The notes: generated by a model not told the origin, from the letters alone. Counted from the stretch's first letter, positions 30,674 through 41,039 are shown. The stretch: DNA of 64,000 nt from Aestuariibacter sp. (GCA_017794925.1 CP051238.1:2848957-2912956); one strand, 5' to 3'. Made by a program: numbers and translations.

Positions 30674-31912
30674 TTAAATGCGGTTCTTTGCTTCTATCCA
30701 CTGCGACATAAACTGGGTGCTACGCAGACTGTGATGCCAGACTAAGCCCTGTTGAAACAACGATGCACGGTAAGCCTGAATATCCATTCTGGCTTGCTCA
30801 ATAGTTTCAAACAGCAGGGCATTTCCCCTTTGTACCGACTGTAAGTATGCATTTAACAGTGTGGGGCAAGCGTTACTTGCCTGCTGCCATATCTGCTCGT
30901 TACAATACAATTTCACGGCTGACTCGATAAATTGATGCTGGTCGGTGACCACCGCGCCGGGCCATTGCTCATCCTTAGTTATCCCTTCTGCACCTATGTG
31001 TGTTGTGACAGAGGGGGTATTGTGCGCCATCGCTGTGAGCAGCTTTCCTTTTACACCGGCCCCAAACCGCAATGGTGCCAGACAGACTCTGGCTTGTGCC
31101 ATAACCGTATGCACATCGTCTACCCAGCCTTTTACCAAAAAGCCCTTTTGAGGATTATGCAGATCCGTGGCCTTCTTAGGGGGGTAGGCACCGTAAATGT
31201 GTAATTCTGCGTCCGGAAGCTGTTTACGTATAGCCGGCCAAATATGTTGATGTAGTTGCAGTACGCTATCCCAGTTCGGCGAATGTCTGAAGTTGCCTAC
31301 GGTCATAAAGTGTTGCCGCTGACTAAATACCGGGTTTAGCATTTGGCTGTTAGTAGCACTGACCGGAGGTTGTAACGGTAACAAAATAAGTTGCTTTGCG
31401 GGCACGTTGTACATGTGTACGAGTAACTCGTATTCATGGGCAGAAATGATAAGACTGAGATCGCTGCGTAAAATTGCTGCAATTTCCCGGTGAGCCAACG
31501 CTGTATTCAGTTCTGCTGAATCTGCGCTGCCTGTGCGCTTAACCGCTTCATGGCGAGCATATCGCAGGCTATGTAAATCTTCGGTGTTCAACAAGTGTAC
31601 AGCCTGCGGACAATGCTTCCTGACTCGCCAGGAAAACTGTTCCTCCGTCATGTAACGATCAAAAACGACAATGTCAGGCTGCATCTTAGCCACTATGTCA
31701 TCGAAAGACGTATCATTAATCGCAATGTGCAGGCTTCGTATTCCTGCATCTTCAAAGCCGTCAGCATGCACACTGTCGGTTGCAGCGGTTGCAAAGGTAA
31801 CGTCATAACCTCGTTGTCGAAAAGCGTGTAACAGACCCGCCATGTTCTGCCCCGCAGCTGAAGACTTCGATTCAGGCCACACTGCGCCGATTACCAATAC
31901 ATTATTTGTCAT
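30674..31912 (-). CDS. Glycosyltransferase family 4-like protein
   Basis: 412-aa GT-B glycosyltransferase. The N-terminal half begins NNVLVIGAVWPESKSSAAGQNM (G-rich acceptor loop), and the donor domain has TVGNFRHSPNWDSV (about residues 212-225) and APLRFGAGVKGKLLTAMA (about 285-302), the usual E/G-G--K signature. Polysaccharide or surface glycan role is likely but not readable; no other glycan genes surround it. ATG at 31912. It converges with the SufE-like gene, the stops being 6 bases apart. Confidence 0.82.
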   Translation of the reverse strand: MTNNVLVIGAVWPESKSSAAGQNMAGLLHAFRQRGYDVTFATAATDSVHADGFEDAGIRSLHIAINDTSFDDIVAKMQPDIVVFDRYMTEEQFSWRVRKHCPQAVHLLNTEDLHSLRYARHEAVKRTGSADSAELNTALAHREIAAILRSDLSLIISAHEYELLVHMYNVPAKQLILLPLQPPVSATNSQMLNPVFSQRQHFMTVGNFRHSPNWDSVLQLHQHIWPAIRKQLPDAELHIYGAYPPKKATDLHNPQKGFLVKGWVDDVHTVMAQARVCLAPLRFGAGVKGKLLTAMAHNTPSVTTHIGAEGITKDEQWPGAVVTDQHQFIESAVKLYCNEQIWQQASNACPTLLNAYLQSVQRGNALLFETIEQARMDIQAYRASLFQQGLVWHHSLRSTQFMSQWIEAKNRI

Positions 31913-32037
31913 GTCGTTTAAACAACCTTCCTGCCACTACGGGCGCCAAGTTTAGCATGCTGTAAGTGGCAATCAATCGTCTGGGCGCGACGAAAGAGCT
32001 GTGGCATAGTAGCTTGTACAAGGTGAAGAATAACGAG

Positions 32038-33075
32038 GTGCCATTGAACAAGCGCGTACATTGGATCTACGGAAGTGGTCTGATCGGTAGCTATTTAGGC
32101 GCGGTATTGGGCCAGACCTATCAGGTACAGTTTATTGGCCGCGATACGTGGAACCAGCGATTATCTGCGGGTATCAGTCTGGAAGACTACAGTGGAGCTT
32201 CTGCCACGTTTAAGGCCTCTGCTTCGCAATTGCATACTACGCGGCCAGCACGACTGGACCATGCTGTTATTTGGTTAACGGTAAAGTGCACGGCTATCGA
32301 ATCAACTTTATTGGATCTCCAGGGCAAGGTAGGGCATTCCTGCACAATTATTTGTTGCCAAAACGGCATAGGCACCGTCGAAAAAGTGAAAGCGGCTTTT
32401 CCTGAATGCAATGTGCTTCACGCTGTGGTGGGATTCAACGTAGTGTGGGATGAAGCAAATACGGTTTTACTCAGAGCAACTGAGGGCGTATTAGCCATTG
32501 AAATCGGGCAATCAGAATCTACAGCAGCCGGCTGGCTGACCAGCCCGGACACGTCATTGTTACCGGTGCATTGGCCAAAGGACATGCAGGCATACTGCTG
32601 GGCAAAACTGCAGCTTAACTTAGCCAATGCAGTTAATGCGTTAGCGGATATTCCGATTAAACAGATGTTGTTGGATAAATATTTCCGTCAAATCATTGCT
32701 GCGCTAATGGATGAATTACTTGCCGTCGCTACTGCCAAGGGCTTTGAATTACCCCAATTGACCAAAGTACCCGCAGTGTGGGTGCCCCGATTACTTCGGC
32801 TACCTAATTGGTTGTTTACAAGAATTGCATCGAAAATGCTCGATATTGACGAGCATGCGCGTTCATCGATGTGGTGGGATATTCAGGCCGGCAAACCGAC
32901 AGAAATAAGTTATTTGAACGGTGCGGTAGTGGAGGGAGCAAAGCAACACGGCTTACCTTGTACTGCTAATAAAAATATTACGCGTTTGGTGGAGAAAGTA
33001 TCTGTTGACGACACTAACGGTAAACGTGCTTTGGAAATGTCACCCCAGGCGCTGAAAAGTGTCATTTTAGGGTAA
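32038..33075 (+). CDS. Ketopantoate reductase-like protein (PanE/ApbA family)
   Basis: 345 aa if the GTG at 32038 is used; the upstream GTG at 31966 would give 369. The NADP-binding YGSGLIGSYLG (G12-x-G14-xx-G17) is at the N-terminus, and the conserved lysine and C-terminal helices (KLQLNLANAVNALADIPIKQML, then WDIQAGKPTEISYLNGAVV) fit the PanE/ApbA family. It would reduce ketopantoate for pantothenate synthesis, or act on a related 2-oxo acid; no pan genes are nearby. The start is the weakest point of this call. Confidence 0.8.
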   Translation: MPLNKRVHWIYGSGLIGSYLGAVLGQTYQVQFIGRDTWNQRLSAGISLEDYSGASATFKASASQLHTTRPARLDHAVIWLTVKCTAIESTLLDLQGKVGHSCTIICCQNGIGTVEKVKAAFPECNVLHAVVGFNVVWDEANTVLLRATEGVLAIEIGQSESTAAGWLTSPDTSLLPVHWPKDMQAYCWAKLQLNLANAVNALADIPIKQMLLDKYFRQIIAALMDELLAVATAKGFELPQLTKVPAVWVPRLLRLPNWLFTRIASKMLDIDEHARSSMWWDIQAGKPTEISYLNGAVVEGAKQHGLPCTANKNITRLVEKVSVDDTNGKRALEMSPQALKSVILG

Positions 33076-33186
33076 ATATTAACCGGAATTATTGGCAGAG
33101 CTTGTGAAATTAGACTATATCCATACAATGGCGGAAAATATACGTGCCGCCTTGTTTGGCTTTACAAATTCGAATTAGGGTTTTGT

Positions 33187-34035
33187 ATGAAAAGTGTCAG
33201 TGAATTAGCCTGTGAAGCAAGTACGTTGTTTGTTTTACCCGATGCGGTGACACGCTTAAAAGCTTGTATGGATGATAGTGCGGCGAGTATTGATGACGTA
33301 GGAGAAATCATTGCGTTTGATCCTGGCTTGACCGCGCAGCTGTTAAAGGTAGCCAACAGTGCCTTGTATAAATTCCCCAACAAGATCGAAACCATCAGTA
33401 AAGCATTGCAGGTCATAGGCACGAGGGCGGCTTACGATCTGGCATTGGCTTACGGTATCTCACATGCGTTTAAAGACGTTGAGGCCAAAATCATCGATTT
33501 AGACCGCTTTTGGGAGCAAAGTGTCAGTTGCGGATTATTGGCAAAGTACCTGGCTGAAAGAAAGCGTCACCGCGAGGCTGAACGGTTATTTGTTGCGGGC
33601 CTGCTTCACAACATTGGCGAGTTGGTGGTGGTGTCTCTGTATCCAAATGAAGCGCAGCGTTGTACGGCCTATAACGCCAGGGTGAAACCCTCAGAACTGC
33701 AGGCTGCTATTTGTGGGTTTACTTACGCTGAACTATCAGCGGCATTGATTAAAGAGTGGGGGATACCGGACACTGTATATAAGCCTCTTGAGTCGCTGCA
33801 CAACACGACGGAACCTGCTGATGGCCTGGATGAACAGCTCATTCAACTGGCGTACGTATTAGCCCTGGACAATGTGAACGCTGAACTGTACCCCAGCTAT
33901 AACAACTTAAAACCTCACCTTCATGAGGTGCTGGGTTTCGAGCACGAAGACCTGGAAGACGCGCTGGATATTACGAATCTGCAATGTCTTAGTGTCATCA
34001 GTTTGTTTAACCCCAGCGCGTTTATGCTTTATTAA
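33187..34035 (+). CDS. HDOD domain protein
   Basis: 282-aa protein made almost entirely of an HDOD domain: IAFDPGLTAQLLKVANSALYKFPNKIETISKAL-VIGTRAAYDLALAYG (in parts, residues 38-85), then GLLHNIGELVVV (about 138-149), the HD-like motif that in HDOD proteins lacks full phosphodiesterase residues. Such proteins take part in signalling or stress regulation. No partner domain is fused. The ATG at 33187 follows gggttttgt. It stands alone between PanE and the glucan locus. Confidence 0.87.
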   Translation: MKSVSELACEASTLFVLPDAVTRLKACMDDSAASIDDVGEIIAFDPGLTAQLLKVANSALYKFPNKIETISKALQVIGTRAAYDLALAYGISHAFKDVEAKIIDLDRFWEQSVSCGLLAKYLAERKRHREAERLFVAGLLHNIGELVVVSLYPNEAQRCTAYNARVKPSELQAAICGFTYAELSAALIKEWGIPDTVYKPLESLHNTTEPADGLDEQLIQLAYVLALDNVNAELYPSYNNLKPHLHEVLGFEHEDLEDALDITNLQCLSVISLFNPSAFMLY

Positions 34036-34228
34036 GTCAGGCGAGAGCGCCAGGTGTGCCTTCACTTGTGCGACAAACGGCGTTTTCTTGCCTAAATTTC
34101 AGTAATTTCTCTTCGTTTTCCTATTTTAAAGACCGTCACGCGTAAACTTTACATCCCGTTTACGAGCGCTTTTTTCGGTAAAATATTTGTTAAAAAATTT
34201 TACTTCCCCATTTTTATGTAATATTCTT

Positions 34229-34274
34229 TGTAAGCGCTTACATGAACCTGTTTCTTAATATGTAAGCGCTTACA
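34229..34274. promoter_or_regulatory. Paired LacI-type operators of the glucan locus
   Basis: Two perfect copies of TGTAAGCGCTTACA, at 34229-34242 and 34261-34274, 32 bases apart centre to centre (three helical turns). A TAATAT at 34219-34224 could be the -10 box just upstream. The central CG palindrome is typical of LacI-family sites. The regulator gene is not in the window. Confidence 0.85.
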
Positions 34275-34339
34275 GGTTTGTGACGGTTTTTTACCGTTTC
34301 TGTATTTACAAAAAATTCCGTTTCTATCGGGGCTGAATA

Positions 34340-36985
34340 ATGAAAAACACAACCACGCAACTCTCCCGCTTATTTGTTGCTGTAACAGCGGCAACCATGA
34401 TGGGATGCGGCGGAAGCGCCAAAACTGAATCAGATTTTACTGTTGTTGATCCATCCGAACCGGTGAGTGATTGGCAGTTAGTCTGGAGTGATGAATTCGA
34501 AGGCAGTGCAATTGACACCAACAAATGGACTCATGAAGTCAATTGCGCTGGCGGTGGTAACAATGAACAACAATGTTACACCGATGATCCTGCTAACTCA
34601 TTTCTGGCCGATGGCATGCTGCACATCGTTGCCTTACCTGCTGAAGAAGGCGCAGAGAAGCCTTATACCTCGGCAAGATTAAATACACGCTACAACGGTG
34701 ACTTTAAATATGGTCGCTTTGAAATGCGTGCCAAGTTACCTTCCGGGCAGGGCAGCTGGCCTGCATTCTGGATGTTGCCAACTGACTATGTGTATGGCGG
34801 CTGGCCGAAGTCGGGCGAAATTGACATTATGGAAGCGGTGAACCTGAAAGTGGCCGATGCCGACGGTAATGTTGAGTCTAACATTTACGGAACATTGCAC
34901 TATGGTCGCGAATGGCCGAACAATGTGAATTCAGGCAAAGCGTATGCTTTACCAGATGGTGTAAACCCGGCTGATGATTTTCATACCTACGCGATCGAGT
35001 GGCAGGAAGGCGAAATTCGCTGGTATATGGACGGCTATCTGTACGCTACACAGCGTCAGTCTCAGGTTCGTTATGATTCGAAAGGGCAGGCAGTGGGCTT
35101 GAGCCACCGCGGCTGGTTCGCTGAATATTACGACCAGATCACGGGTGAATTAACAACTTATTGGAATACTGCGCCATTTGATCAGGAATTCCACTTATTA
35201 CTCAACCTGGCCGTAGGTGGTGACTGGCCAGAAAATGTGAACAATCTTGGTATCGACGCCGACGCCTTTGCAAATGGTCAGGAATATATCATCGACTATG
35301 TTCGTGTTTATGAGTGTGCTTCAGATCCAGACACTGGCAGGGGCTGTGAAACCGTGCGCCCTGGCTATGAAAGCCTGGATGATGCGCTCGTAGAAGGCGA
35401 AGCGCCAATTCCATCTCCTCCCTCTTCGGGCGTTGTGCAAAACCTGACTATTTTTGACGACGCAGCCAATCCAAACTGGCCAGCATGGGACTGCTGTGGC
35501 GGGTCAACGCCGATGGTTGTTGACGATCCAGACATGGGGGCAGTCACTGAGTTTTATGTTGGTGCTCAGCCAACGGTAAACGGCTTTATCAGCCGTGGTG
35601 AATTTATTACCGATGAAAACGGTCAGGCGTCGCCTTTTGATGGCTCGGGCATGTTAGAAAGCGGTGTGATTTCATTTGATATGAAGATTGTCTCTGCACC
35701 GAACAATCCAGACTCTGTATGGATGTTCAAAGTGGAAAGTAATAACGCTTCCAGTGCAGTAGAAATCGAACTGGCTGCAAACCGAGATGGGGTTGTGCCT
35801 CAAACAGGTGAATGGCAAACCTACGTATTTACCCTTCAGTCATTGGCTGACGCGGGTCTGGATGTGTCTGCCATTGACGTGTTGATGATTTTCCCTGCAT
35901 GGGGCACCGGTGAAGGCGCTGTGTATCAAATGGACAATGTGAAAATTACTGCGCCAAGCCCGGAAGTGGTGTTCTTTGACGACGGTGAAAACCCGAACTG
36001 GGTAATGTGGGACTGCTGTGGCGGGTCAATGCCAACAGAAGAGCTGGACGATGATGAGCACGGTCTGGTTGCACAATTCAGTATTGGTGCGTCACCCACC
36101 GTTATGGGTTTCATTACCCGCGGTGCAAACGGCGGTGGCGATACCCCGTTCGATGCCAGCAGCATTCTTGAAACCGGTGTATTTGAGTTTGAAATGAAAG
36201 TGGTAGACGCGCCATCAAGCCCTGATGCGTCCTGGTTAATCAAGCTGGAATCAGACAACGCAGCATCGGCGGCTGAATTGCCTATTACCGCAAGCCAGCA
36301 AGGTTTGGCGCCAGTAACCGGCGAATGGCAGACCTATACCTTTAAACTGTCAGACCTGTCTGCGGCAGGCCTGGATGTCAGTGCGATTGACGTCATCATG
36401 ATCTTCCCTGCCTGGGGTACCGGTGAAGGGGCGGTTTATCGCGTAGACAACGCGAAAATTTACGACCCATCTGCTGAATCTGCCAATGGCATCACGCTGT
36501 TTGCTGATGTTGCGGCAGACGGTTGGTCTATCTGGGATTGCTGTGGCGGTTCTACACCAACGGTTGAAACTGATGAAGACGACAGTAAGGGCGCCGTTGC
36601 TCAGTTCATCATTGGCGAAGCGCCAACGGTAATGGGCTTGCTTGCCGATGACGGTGTTTACTACGACGCAGCCAATCTACTGGCAACCGGTGTAGTGCGT
36701 TTTGACCTGAAAGTGGTGTCTGCACCCGCCGATCCGGATTCAGTCTGGTTATTCAAAATTGAATCAGGCGACGCTGCCACCGCCGTAGAGCTTAACTTAA
36801 CTGACAGTGTAGAAGGCGCCGCGCCAGTTGTTGGCCAATGGCAAACCTACACCTTTACCTTGCAGTCGCTGTTTAACGCAGGACTGGACATCAGTGCCCT
36901 TGACGTTGTCATGGTATTCCCTGCCTGGGGTACCGGAAACGGCGCGGTGTACCGACTGGATAACGTTGAAATTGTGGCTGAATAA
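34340..36985 (+). CDS. GH16 beta-glucanase lipoprotein with three WDCCGG modules
   Basis: 881-aa secreted lipoprotein; lipobox MMGC ends at Cys23. The GH16 catalytic domain spans about residues 43-335, with WSDEFEG near the start and the catalytic ExDxxE as E160-I-D162-IM-E165 in the WPKSGEIDIMEAV stretch. It likely cleaves beta-1,3 or mixed-linkage glucans such as laminarin. Three repeats of about 165 residues follow (from about 367, 545 and 720). Each opens with (NP)NW-WDCCGGS-PT and ends MIFPAWGTGEGAVY--DN-KI, and they look like carbohydrate-binding beta-sandwich modules. It precedes the TonB receptor by 50 bases, in one transcript, under two LacI-type operators. Confidence 0.93.
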   Translation: MKNTTTQLSRLFVAVTAATMMGCGGSAKTESDFTVVDPSEPVSDWQLVWSDEFEGSAIDTNKWTHEVNCAGGGNNEQQCYTDDPANSFLADGMLHIVALPAEEGAEKPYTSARLNTRYNGDFKYGRFEMRAKLPSGQGSWPAFWMLPTDYVYGGWPKSGEIDIMEAVNLKVADADGNVESNIYGTLHYGREWPNNVNSGKAYALPDGVNPADDFHTYAIEWQEGEIRWYMDGYLYATQRQSQVRYDSKGQAVGLSHRGWFAEYYDQITGELTTYWNTAPFDQEFHLLLNLAVGGDWPENVNNLGIDADAFANGQEYIIDYVRVYECASDPDTGRGCETVRPGYESLDDALVEGEAPIPSPPSSGVVQNLTIFDDAANPNWPAWDCCGGSTPMVVDDPDMGAVTEFYVGAQPTVNGFISRGEFITDENGQASPFDGSGMLESGVISFDMKIVSAPNNPDSVWMFKVESNNASSAVEIELAANRDGVVPQTGEWQTYVFTLQSLADAGLDVSAIDVLMIFPAWGTGEGAVYQMDNVKITAPSPEVVFFDDGENPNWVMWDCCGGSMPTEELDDDEHGLVAQFSIGASPTVMGFITRGANGGGDTPFDASSILETGVFEFEMKVVDAPSSPDASWLIKLESDNAASAAELPITASQQGLAPVTGEWQTYTFKLSDLSAAGLDVSAIDVIMIFPAWGTGEGAVYRVDNAKIYDPSAESANGITLFADVAADGWSIWDCCGGSTPTVETDEDDSKGAVAQFIIGEAPTVMGLLADDGVYYDAANLLATGVVRFDLKVVSAPADPDSVWLFKIESGDAATAVELNLTDSVEGAAPVVGQWQTYTFTLQSLFNAGLDISALDVVMVFPAWGTGNGAVYRLDNVEIVAE

Positions 36986-37035
36986 GCCAGTGACGCCAGG
37001 TGCCTGCGGGCACCTGACAAGGTAAAGAATTTTTC

Positions 37036-39999
37036 GTGAGTATCGCAATTATGAACTACACAACATTTAATAAAAGTCGTCTGGCGGTATCCATAGCGTT
37101 ACTGATGGGCGCTGCCGGTCAGCCTGTTCTGGCTCAAGAAGCGGATGACGCGGCAGAGCCGCAGGTTGAGGTCATTGAAGTACAGGGTATCCGCGGCAGT
37201 TTATTACGTGCCATGGACCTGAAACGCAGCACGCCAGGGGTAATGGATGCCATTTCTGCAGAAGAAATGGGTAAATTCCCGGACTCTAACCTCGCTGAAT
37301 CACTGATGCGTATCCCAGGGGTAACCGTTAGCCGTAACAACGGTGAAGGTAGCCAGATTACCGTGCGTGGTTTTGGCCCTGAGTTCAACCTGATCACGCT
37401 GAACGGCCGTCAAATGCCGGGTACCGGTTTTACCCGTTCATACAGCCTGGAAAACCTGTCGGCTGAAGGGGTTAAAACCCTCGAAGTGTACAAGACATCT
37501 ACGGTAGCGAATCCAAGTGGTGGTCTGGGCGCGACGGTGAATATTGTTACCACTAAGCCGCTGGCGCAGCCGGGTGAACGCTACTCGTTCATGGCAAAAG
37601 CCCGTCACGATGAGTCGGTAGAGAAGGGCGACACAGTTACACCAGAAATCGCAGGGGTGTACAGCAACACCTTTAATGATGATACGTTTGGTGTGTCACT
37701 GAGCTTTAACCACTACCAGCGTGATTTCCAGCGTCAGCAAGCCAATATTCAAGGCTGGCAGGCCAACGTAGACTTGCCGGATCTGGATGATACATTGGTG
37801 ATTGACCCGCGTGCCGTTGACGAAAATGGCGATCGCATTGGCAACCATTTCTTCCCGAAAGACATGAACTACGGCATTGACGACGTTGAAAACGAGCGTA
37901 CCAATGCACAGTTAACCATGCAGTATGCGCCTACCGAAGACGTGAAAGTCACCCTGGACTACACCGTGACTAACTCCGTGGTTGGTGTGGAAAGTATTGG
38001 TTGGGGTATCTGGAACGAATTCGGGGGCAACATCAACGCCTACGAGCTCGATGAAAACGGCACTGCGCTTTATGCCGATATCGGCGGTAACGACGGCTCA
38101 TTCACGGCAAGCCGCGGTACTACTGAAGTTGACGCTCGCTCGATTGGTTTGAACGTTGAGTGGCAAGTTAATGACGACCTGAAGCTAAACTTCGACTATC
38201 ACGATTCCAACAATGAAATCGATAACGGTGCCGATAAGGGCATGGGCAGCAACGGTCAAATCATCCTCGGTTCAGACCAACTGATCTCCAAAATATATGA
38301 TTACCGCACGGGGGAAATCCCACACGCCTACATTAACTGGCGCAATGGCACTAATGAGCTGATGCCAAGTGAAATTGATTCAAACTTCAGCCAGTTCATT
38401 CACTCGCCGGGTGAGTCGACCATTGAACAGCTGCAAATCGACGGTGAGTGGTTTAACTCTGCCTTTGATATTCCCATGGCAGTGGTTAAATTTGGTTTGG
38501 CTCGCACAGAGCAAACTATGGGCGGACATTCTGCCTGGAGTGGATTGCGCGGTGGCCCGGGCTTTAACCCTAGCTTTACTGAAATCTTCCCGGACAGCAT
38601 GTTTACCCGTCATGATACATCAGGCTTACTGGATGCCTTTGCCGGCGGTGGCAGTGCGTTAATGCCAAACTACTACTACACCTACGACTTCGACGAAGCA
38701 GTAGCCCGTCAAATGGCTTTCCTGACTGAAGATCTGATGGGTGCAGATGTTTATGTGCCAGATGCATACTTCGATGGTATCGACAGCGAGAGTTACGTTG
38801 AAGAAGTGACCAACAGCTTCTATATCCAGACGGAATGGGATTTTGACGTTAAGGATTATCCGGTAGAGTTAATCGCAGGTTTGCGTTACGAAGAAACCGA
38901 TGTGACCAGTACCGTACGCCAGCGTGTTGAAAAACAGGTTAACTGGGTAAGTGCTTCTGAGTGGATCATGCAGTACGAGGAGGGAGGCACAGATAACTTC
39001 CTGACTCAGTTTGGTAAACACGATGTATTGTTACCTGCTATTGACTTGCGTGTGGAGCTGACAGATGAGCTGATGGCCCGTTTGTCATGGGGTAAGAGTA
39101 TGGCGCGTGCACCGCTGGGTAATCTGGCAGGTGGCCGAGCGTTAAGCGGTAGCCCCAAACCCGGTGCCCGCACCGGTGGTCAGGGTAACCCGAACCTGTT
39201 GCCGTTTGAGTCAACTAACCTGGATATCGCGTTGGACTATTACTATGGCGAAGGCAGTTATGCGTCAATCGTTTACTTCAAGAAAGACGTAGATAACTTT
39301 ATTCAGACCACCATTACCGAAACCACCATTGATGGCTTGTATGACATCTACAATGGTCCGCGTTACCTGCAGGCAATTGCTGACATTGAAGCACGTGGCG
39401 ACCAGGCAACCAGTACCGCCATCTTTGAGCAGATGCTGGCGAATGGTCACGGTAACGCAGATGGTCAGATTGAGCCTAACTCAAACGATCCGTTGATTGT
39501 TTGGAACATCAGCCAGCCGACCAATACGGACTCTAAGTCTGTAGACGGCTTCGAGGTTGCGGTTCAGCACTTGTTTGGTGAAACTGGCTTTGGTTTTGGT
39601 GTGAATGCGACGTTTGTAGAAGGTGATGTTGAATTTGACGTTGATAGCCTGACACAACAAGCACCGCTGACCGGTCTGGGTGATTCTGCAAACTTGCAGG
39701 GTTTCTACGAGAAAGACGGCCTGTCTGTAAAAGTGACTTACGCCTGGCGTGATGACTACCTGTTAGGTGTGGGTCAGGCCCAGGGCTCATCGGATGCGCC
39801 GCCACAGTTCTTCAAGGACTTCGGTGTATGGGATATGAGCGTAAATTATGACATTAACGAATCACTGACTATGTTCCTGGATGTGTTAAACATCACAAAT
39901 GAAACGGAGCAGGGTTATGGTCGTTATCAGGAGCAATTCTTGTTTGCTCGTCAGTACGGAACACGTTATGCACTCGGTGTGCGTTATACCTTCAACTAA
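37036..39999 (+). CDS. TonB-dependent receptor (glucan uptake)
   Basis: 987-aa outer membrane receptor. Signal peptide to about residue 34 (QPVLAQ), a TonB-box-like EVIEVQGIRGSL, the plug domain (MDAISAEEMGKFPDSNLAESLMRIPGVTVSRN--EGSQITVRGFGPEFNLITLNGRQM, in parts) and a barrel ending in YGTRYALGVRYTFN, the expected C-terminal aromatic. It resembles the CarbA-type/TIGR01782 receptors linked to carbohydrate use in Alteromonadales. It probably imports oligosaccharides released by the GH16 enzyme. Start GTG 37036 or ATG 37051; neither has a strong ribosome site. Confidence 0.92.
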   Translation: MSIAIMNYTTFNKSRLAVSIALLMGAAGQPVLAQEADDAAEPQVEVIEVQGIRGSLLRAMDLKRSTPGVMDAISAEEMGKFPDSNLAESLMRIPGVTVSRNNGEGSQITVRGFGPEFNLITLNGRQMPGTGFTRSYSLENLSAEGVKTLEVYKTSTVANPSGGLGATVNIVTTKPLAQPGERYSFMAKARHDESVEKGDTVTPEIAGVYSNTFNDDTFGVSLSFNHYQRDFQRQQANIQGWQANVDLPDLDDTLVIDPRAVDENGDRIGNHFFPKDMNYGIDDVENERTNAQLTMQYAPTEDVKVTLDYTVTNSVVGVESIGWGIWNEFGGNINAYELDENGTALYADIGGNDGSFTASRGTTEVDARSIGLNVEWQVNDDLKLNFDYHDSNNEIDNGADKGMGSNGQIILGSDQLISKIYDYRTGEIPHAYINWRNGTNELMPSEIDSNFSQFIHSPGESTIEQLQIDGEWFNSAFDIPMAVVKFGLARTEQTMGGHSAWSGLRGGPGFNPSFTEIFPDSMFTRHDTSGLLDAFAGGGSALMPNYYYTYDFDEAVARQMAFLTEDLMGADVYVPDAYFDGIDSESYVEEVTNSFYIQTEWDFDVKDYPVELIAGLRYEETDVTSTVRQRVEKQVNWVSASEWIMQYEEGGTDNFLTQFGKHDVLLPAIDLRVELTDELMARLSWGKSMARAPLGNLAGGRALSGSPKPGARTGGQGNPNLLPFESTNLDIALDYYYGEGSYASIVYFKKDVDNFIQTTITETTIDGLYDIYNGPRYLQAIADIEARGDQATSTAIFEQMLANGHGNADGQIEPNSNDPLIVWNISQPTNTDSKSVDGFEVAVQHLFGETGFGFGVNATFVEGDVEFDVDSLTQQAPLTGLGDSANLQGFYEKDGLSVKVTYAWRDDYLLGVGQAQGSSDAPPQFFKDFGVWDMSVNYDINESLTMFLDVLNITNETEQGYGRYQEQFLFARQYGTRYALGVRYTFN

Positions 40000-40020
40000 T
40001 TTTAGTTGAGGTACGTGTAG

Positions 40021-40053
40021 AGCCCGGTTAGGTAAGTAACCGGGCTTTTTTTT
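40021..40053 (+). terminator. Rho-independent terminator
   Basis: AGCCCGGTTA (40021-40030) pairs with TAACCGGGCT (40037-40046), followed by eight T (40046-40053). It ends the GH16-TonB receptor transcript. Confidence 0.9.
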
Positions 40054-40065
40054 GCCTGTTAAAAA

Positions 40066-40884
40066 TTAGTCGAACACCGCAATGGTTTGACGGCTCAAGG
40101 CGATAACGCGTTGTTTGTCATCCCAGATGGTCGCTTCGGTGTGGGCGTAACCATCAACCGCGAGTTTGGTGTCCACCTGATAGCCAAACCATGGGTTTTC
40201 CTCGGTCACCTCCAGTGGTTGCACAAATTCAATATCCCAGCTAACGGTACTCACTGGTGCAGGTAACTTGAGTTGCTGAATGATGGCGGGGGGCCAGCAA
40301 TCAATCATGGTAACCAAATGGGTCGAGGTAAATGTGGCGGGCGGCTTTTTAAAGCGCATCCAGCCATGGTAGTGACTGTGTTTACTCCAACTGAAAGGAA
40401 TTTTACCCTGCTCAATTGCCAGCTCAAAATGACGGAAGAAGTTCGGTGTAACTTTGGGAATTTGCGGTATAAACTTGGCTTTTTTAGGCAAAGCCATATT
40501 GTGCTCGGGCAGTTTGTCGACGTGAATTTTAGATTTACGCCCAACGCCAAAACACGCCTGAACACAAACGCTTACCCGGCCGTTTTGTACCAGCTTACCC
40601 AAATACTGTGACATGTTTCTGCCCGTACGCAATTCTTCTATCACCAGTTCAAACGGGGTATCAAAGCTGACCGGGCCAATGAAGTTAACGTGATAAGCGC
40701 GAATACTACGGTCGCTGTCGATTACTTGTGAAAGGGCGTGATAGACCAGTCCGGCAGTAATACCGCCAAATGCAGTACGACCTTGCCCCCAGTTGCTGGG
40801 TAAACCGGGATGAGTGCATTGCCATAAGATCTCCGACTGTGATTGAGTGTCTGAGGTGAGTGCTAATAATTCATCGATATGCAT
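40066..40884 (-). CDS. Acyl-CoA thioesterase family protein, double hotdog
   Basis: 272-aa thioesterase of the TesB-like double-hotdog group. N-terminal hotdog: GRTAFGGITAGLVYHALSQVI (residues 35-55) with RSIRAYHVNFIGPV; C-terminal hotdog: TFTSTHLVTMIDCWPPAI and SWDIEFVQPL. It probably hydrolyses acyl-CoA; the chain preference is unknown. ATG at 40884. It converges on the TonB receptor and is divergent from the MFS gene at 41040. Confidence 0.85.
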   Translation of the reverse strand: MHIDELLALTSDTQSQSEILWQCTHPGLPSNWGQGRTAFGGITAGLVYHALSQVIDSDRSIRAYHVNFIGPVSFDTPFELVIEELRTGRNMSQYLGKLVQNGRVSVCVQACFGVGRKSKIHVDKLPEHNMALPKKAKFIPQIPKVTPNFFRHFELAIEQGKIPFSWSKHSHYHGWMRFKKPPATFTSTHLVTMIDCWPPAIIQQLKLPAPVSTVSWDIEFVQPLEVTEENPWFGYQVDTKLAVDGYAHTEATIWDDKQRVIALSRQTIAVFD

Positions 40885-41039
40885 ACTGACTGTGACTACC
40901 TAAATGAGGGCGCATCGGTGTGATTAATCCTGAATGCTGCCGGTAATGCTTACTATGGTTAGTGTGGTATTATCCGGTAGCTTTGTACAGAACACGACTC
41001 ATTCCTGTTTATATACCGTTATAATTGGTTGTCTATTCC

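Noticed and set aside
37134..39805. Antisense reading frames within the TonB receptor gene
   Set aside because: They have no family features or ribosome sites and follow the codon pattern of the sense gene.
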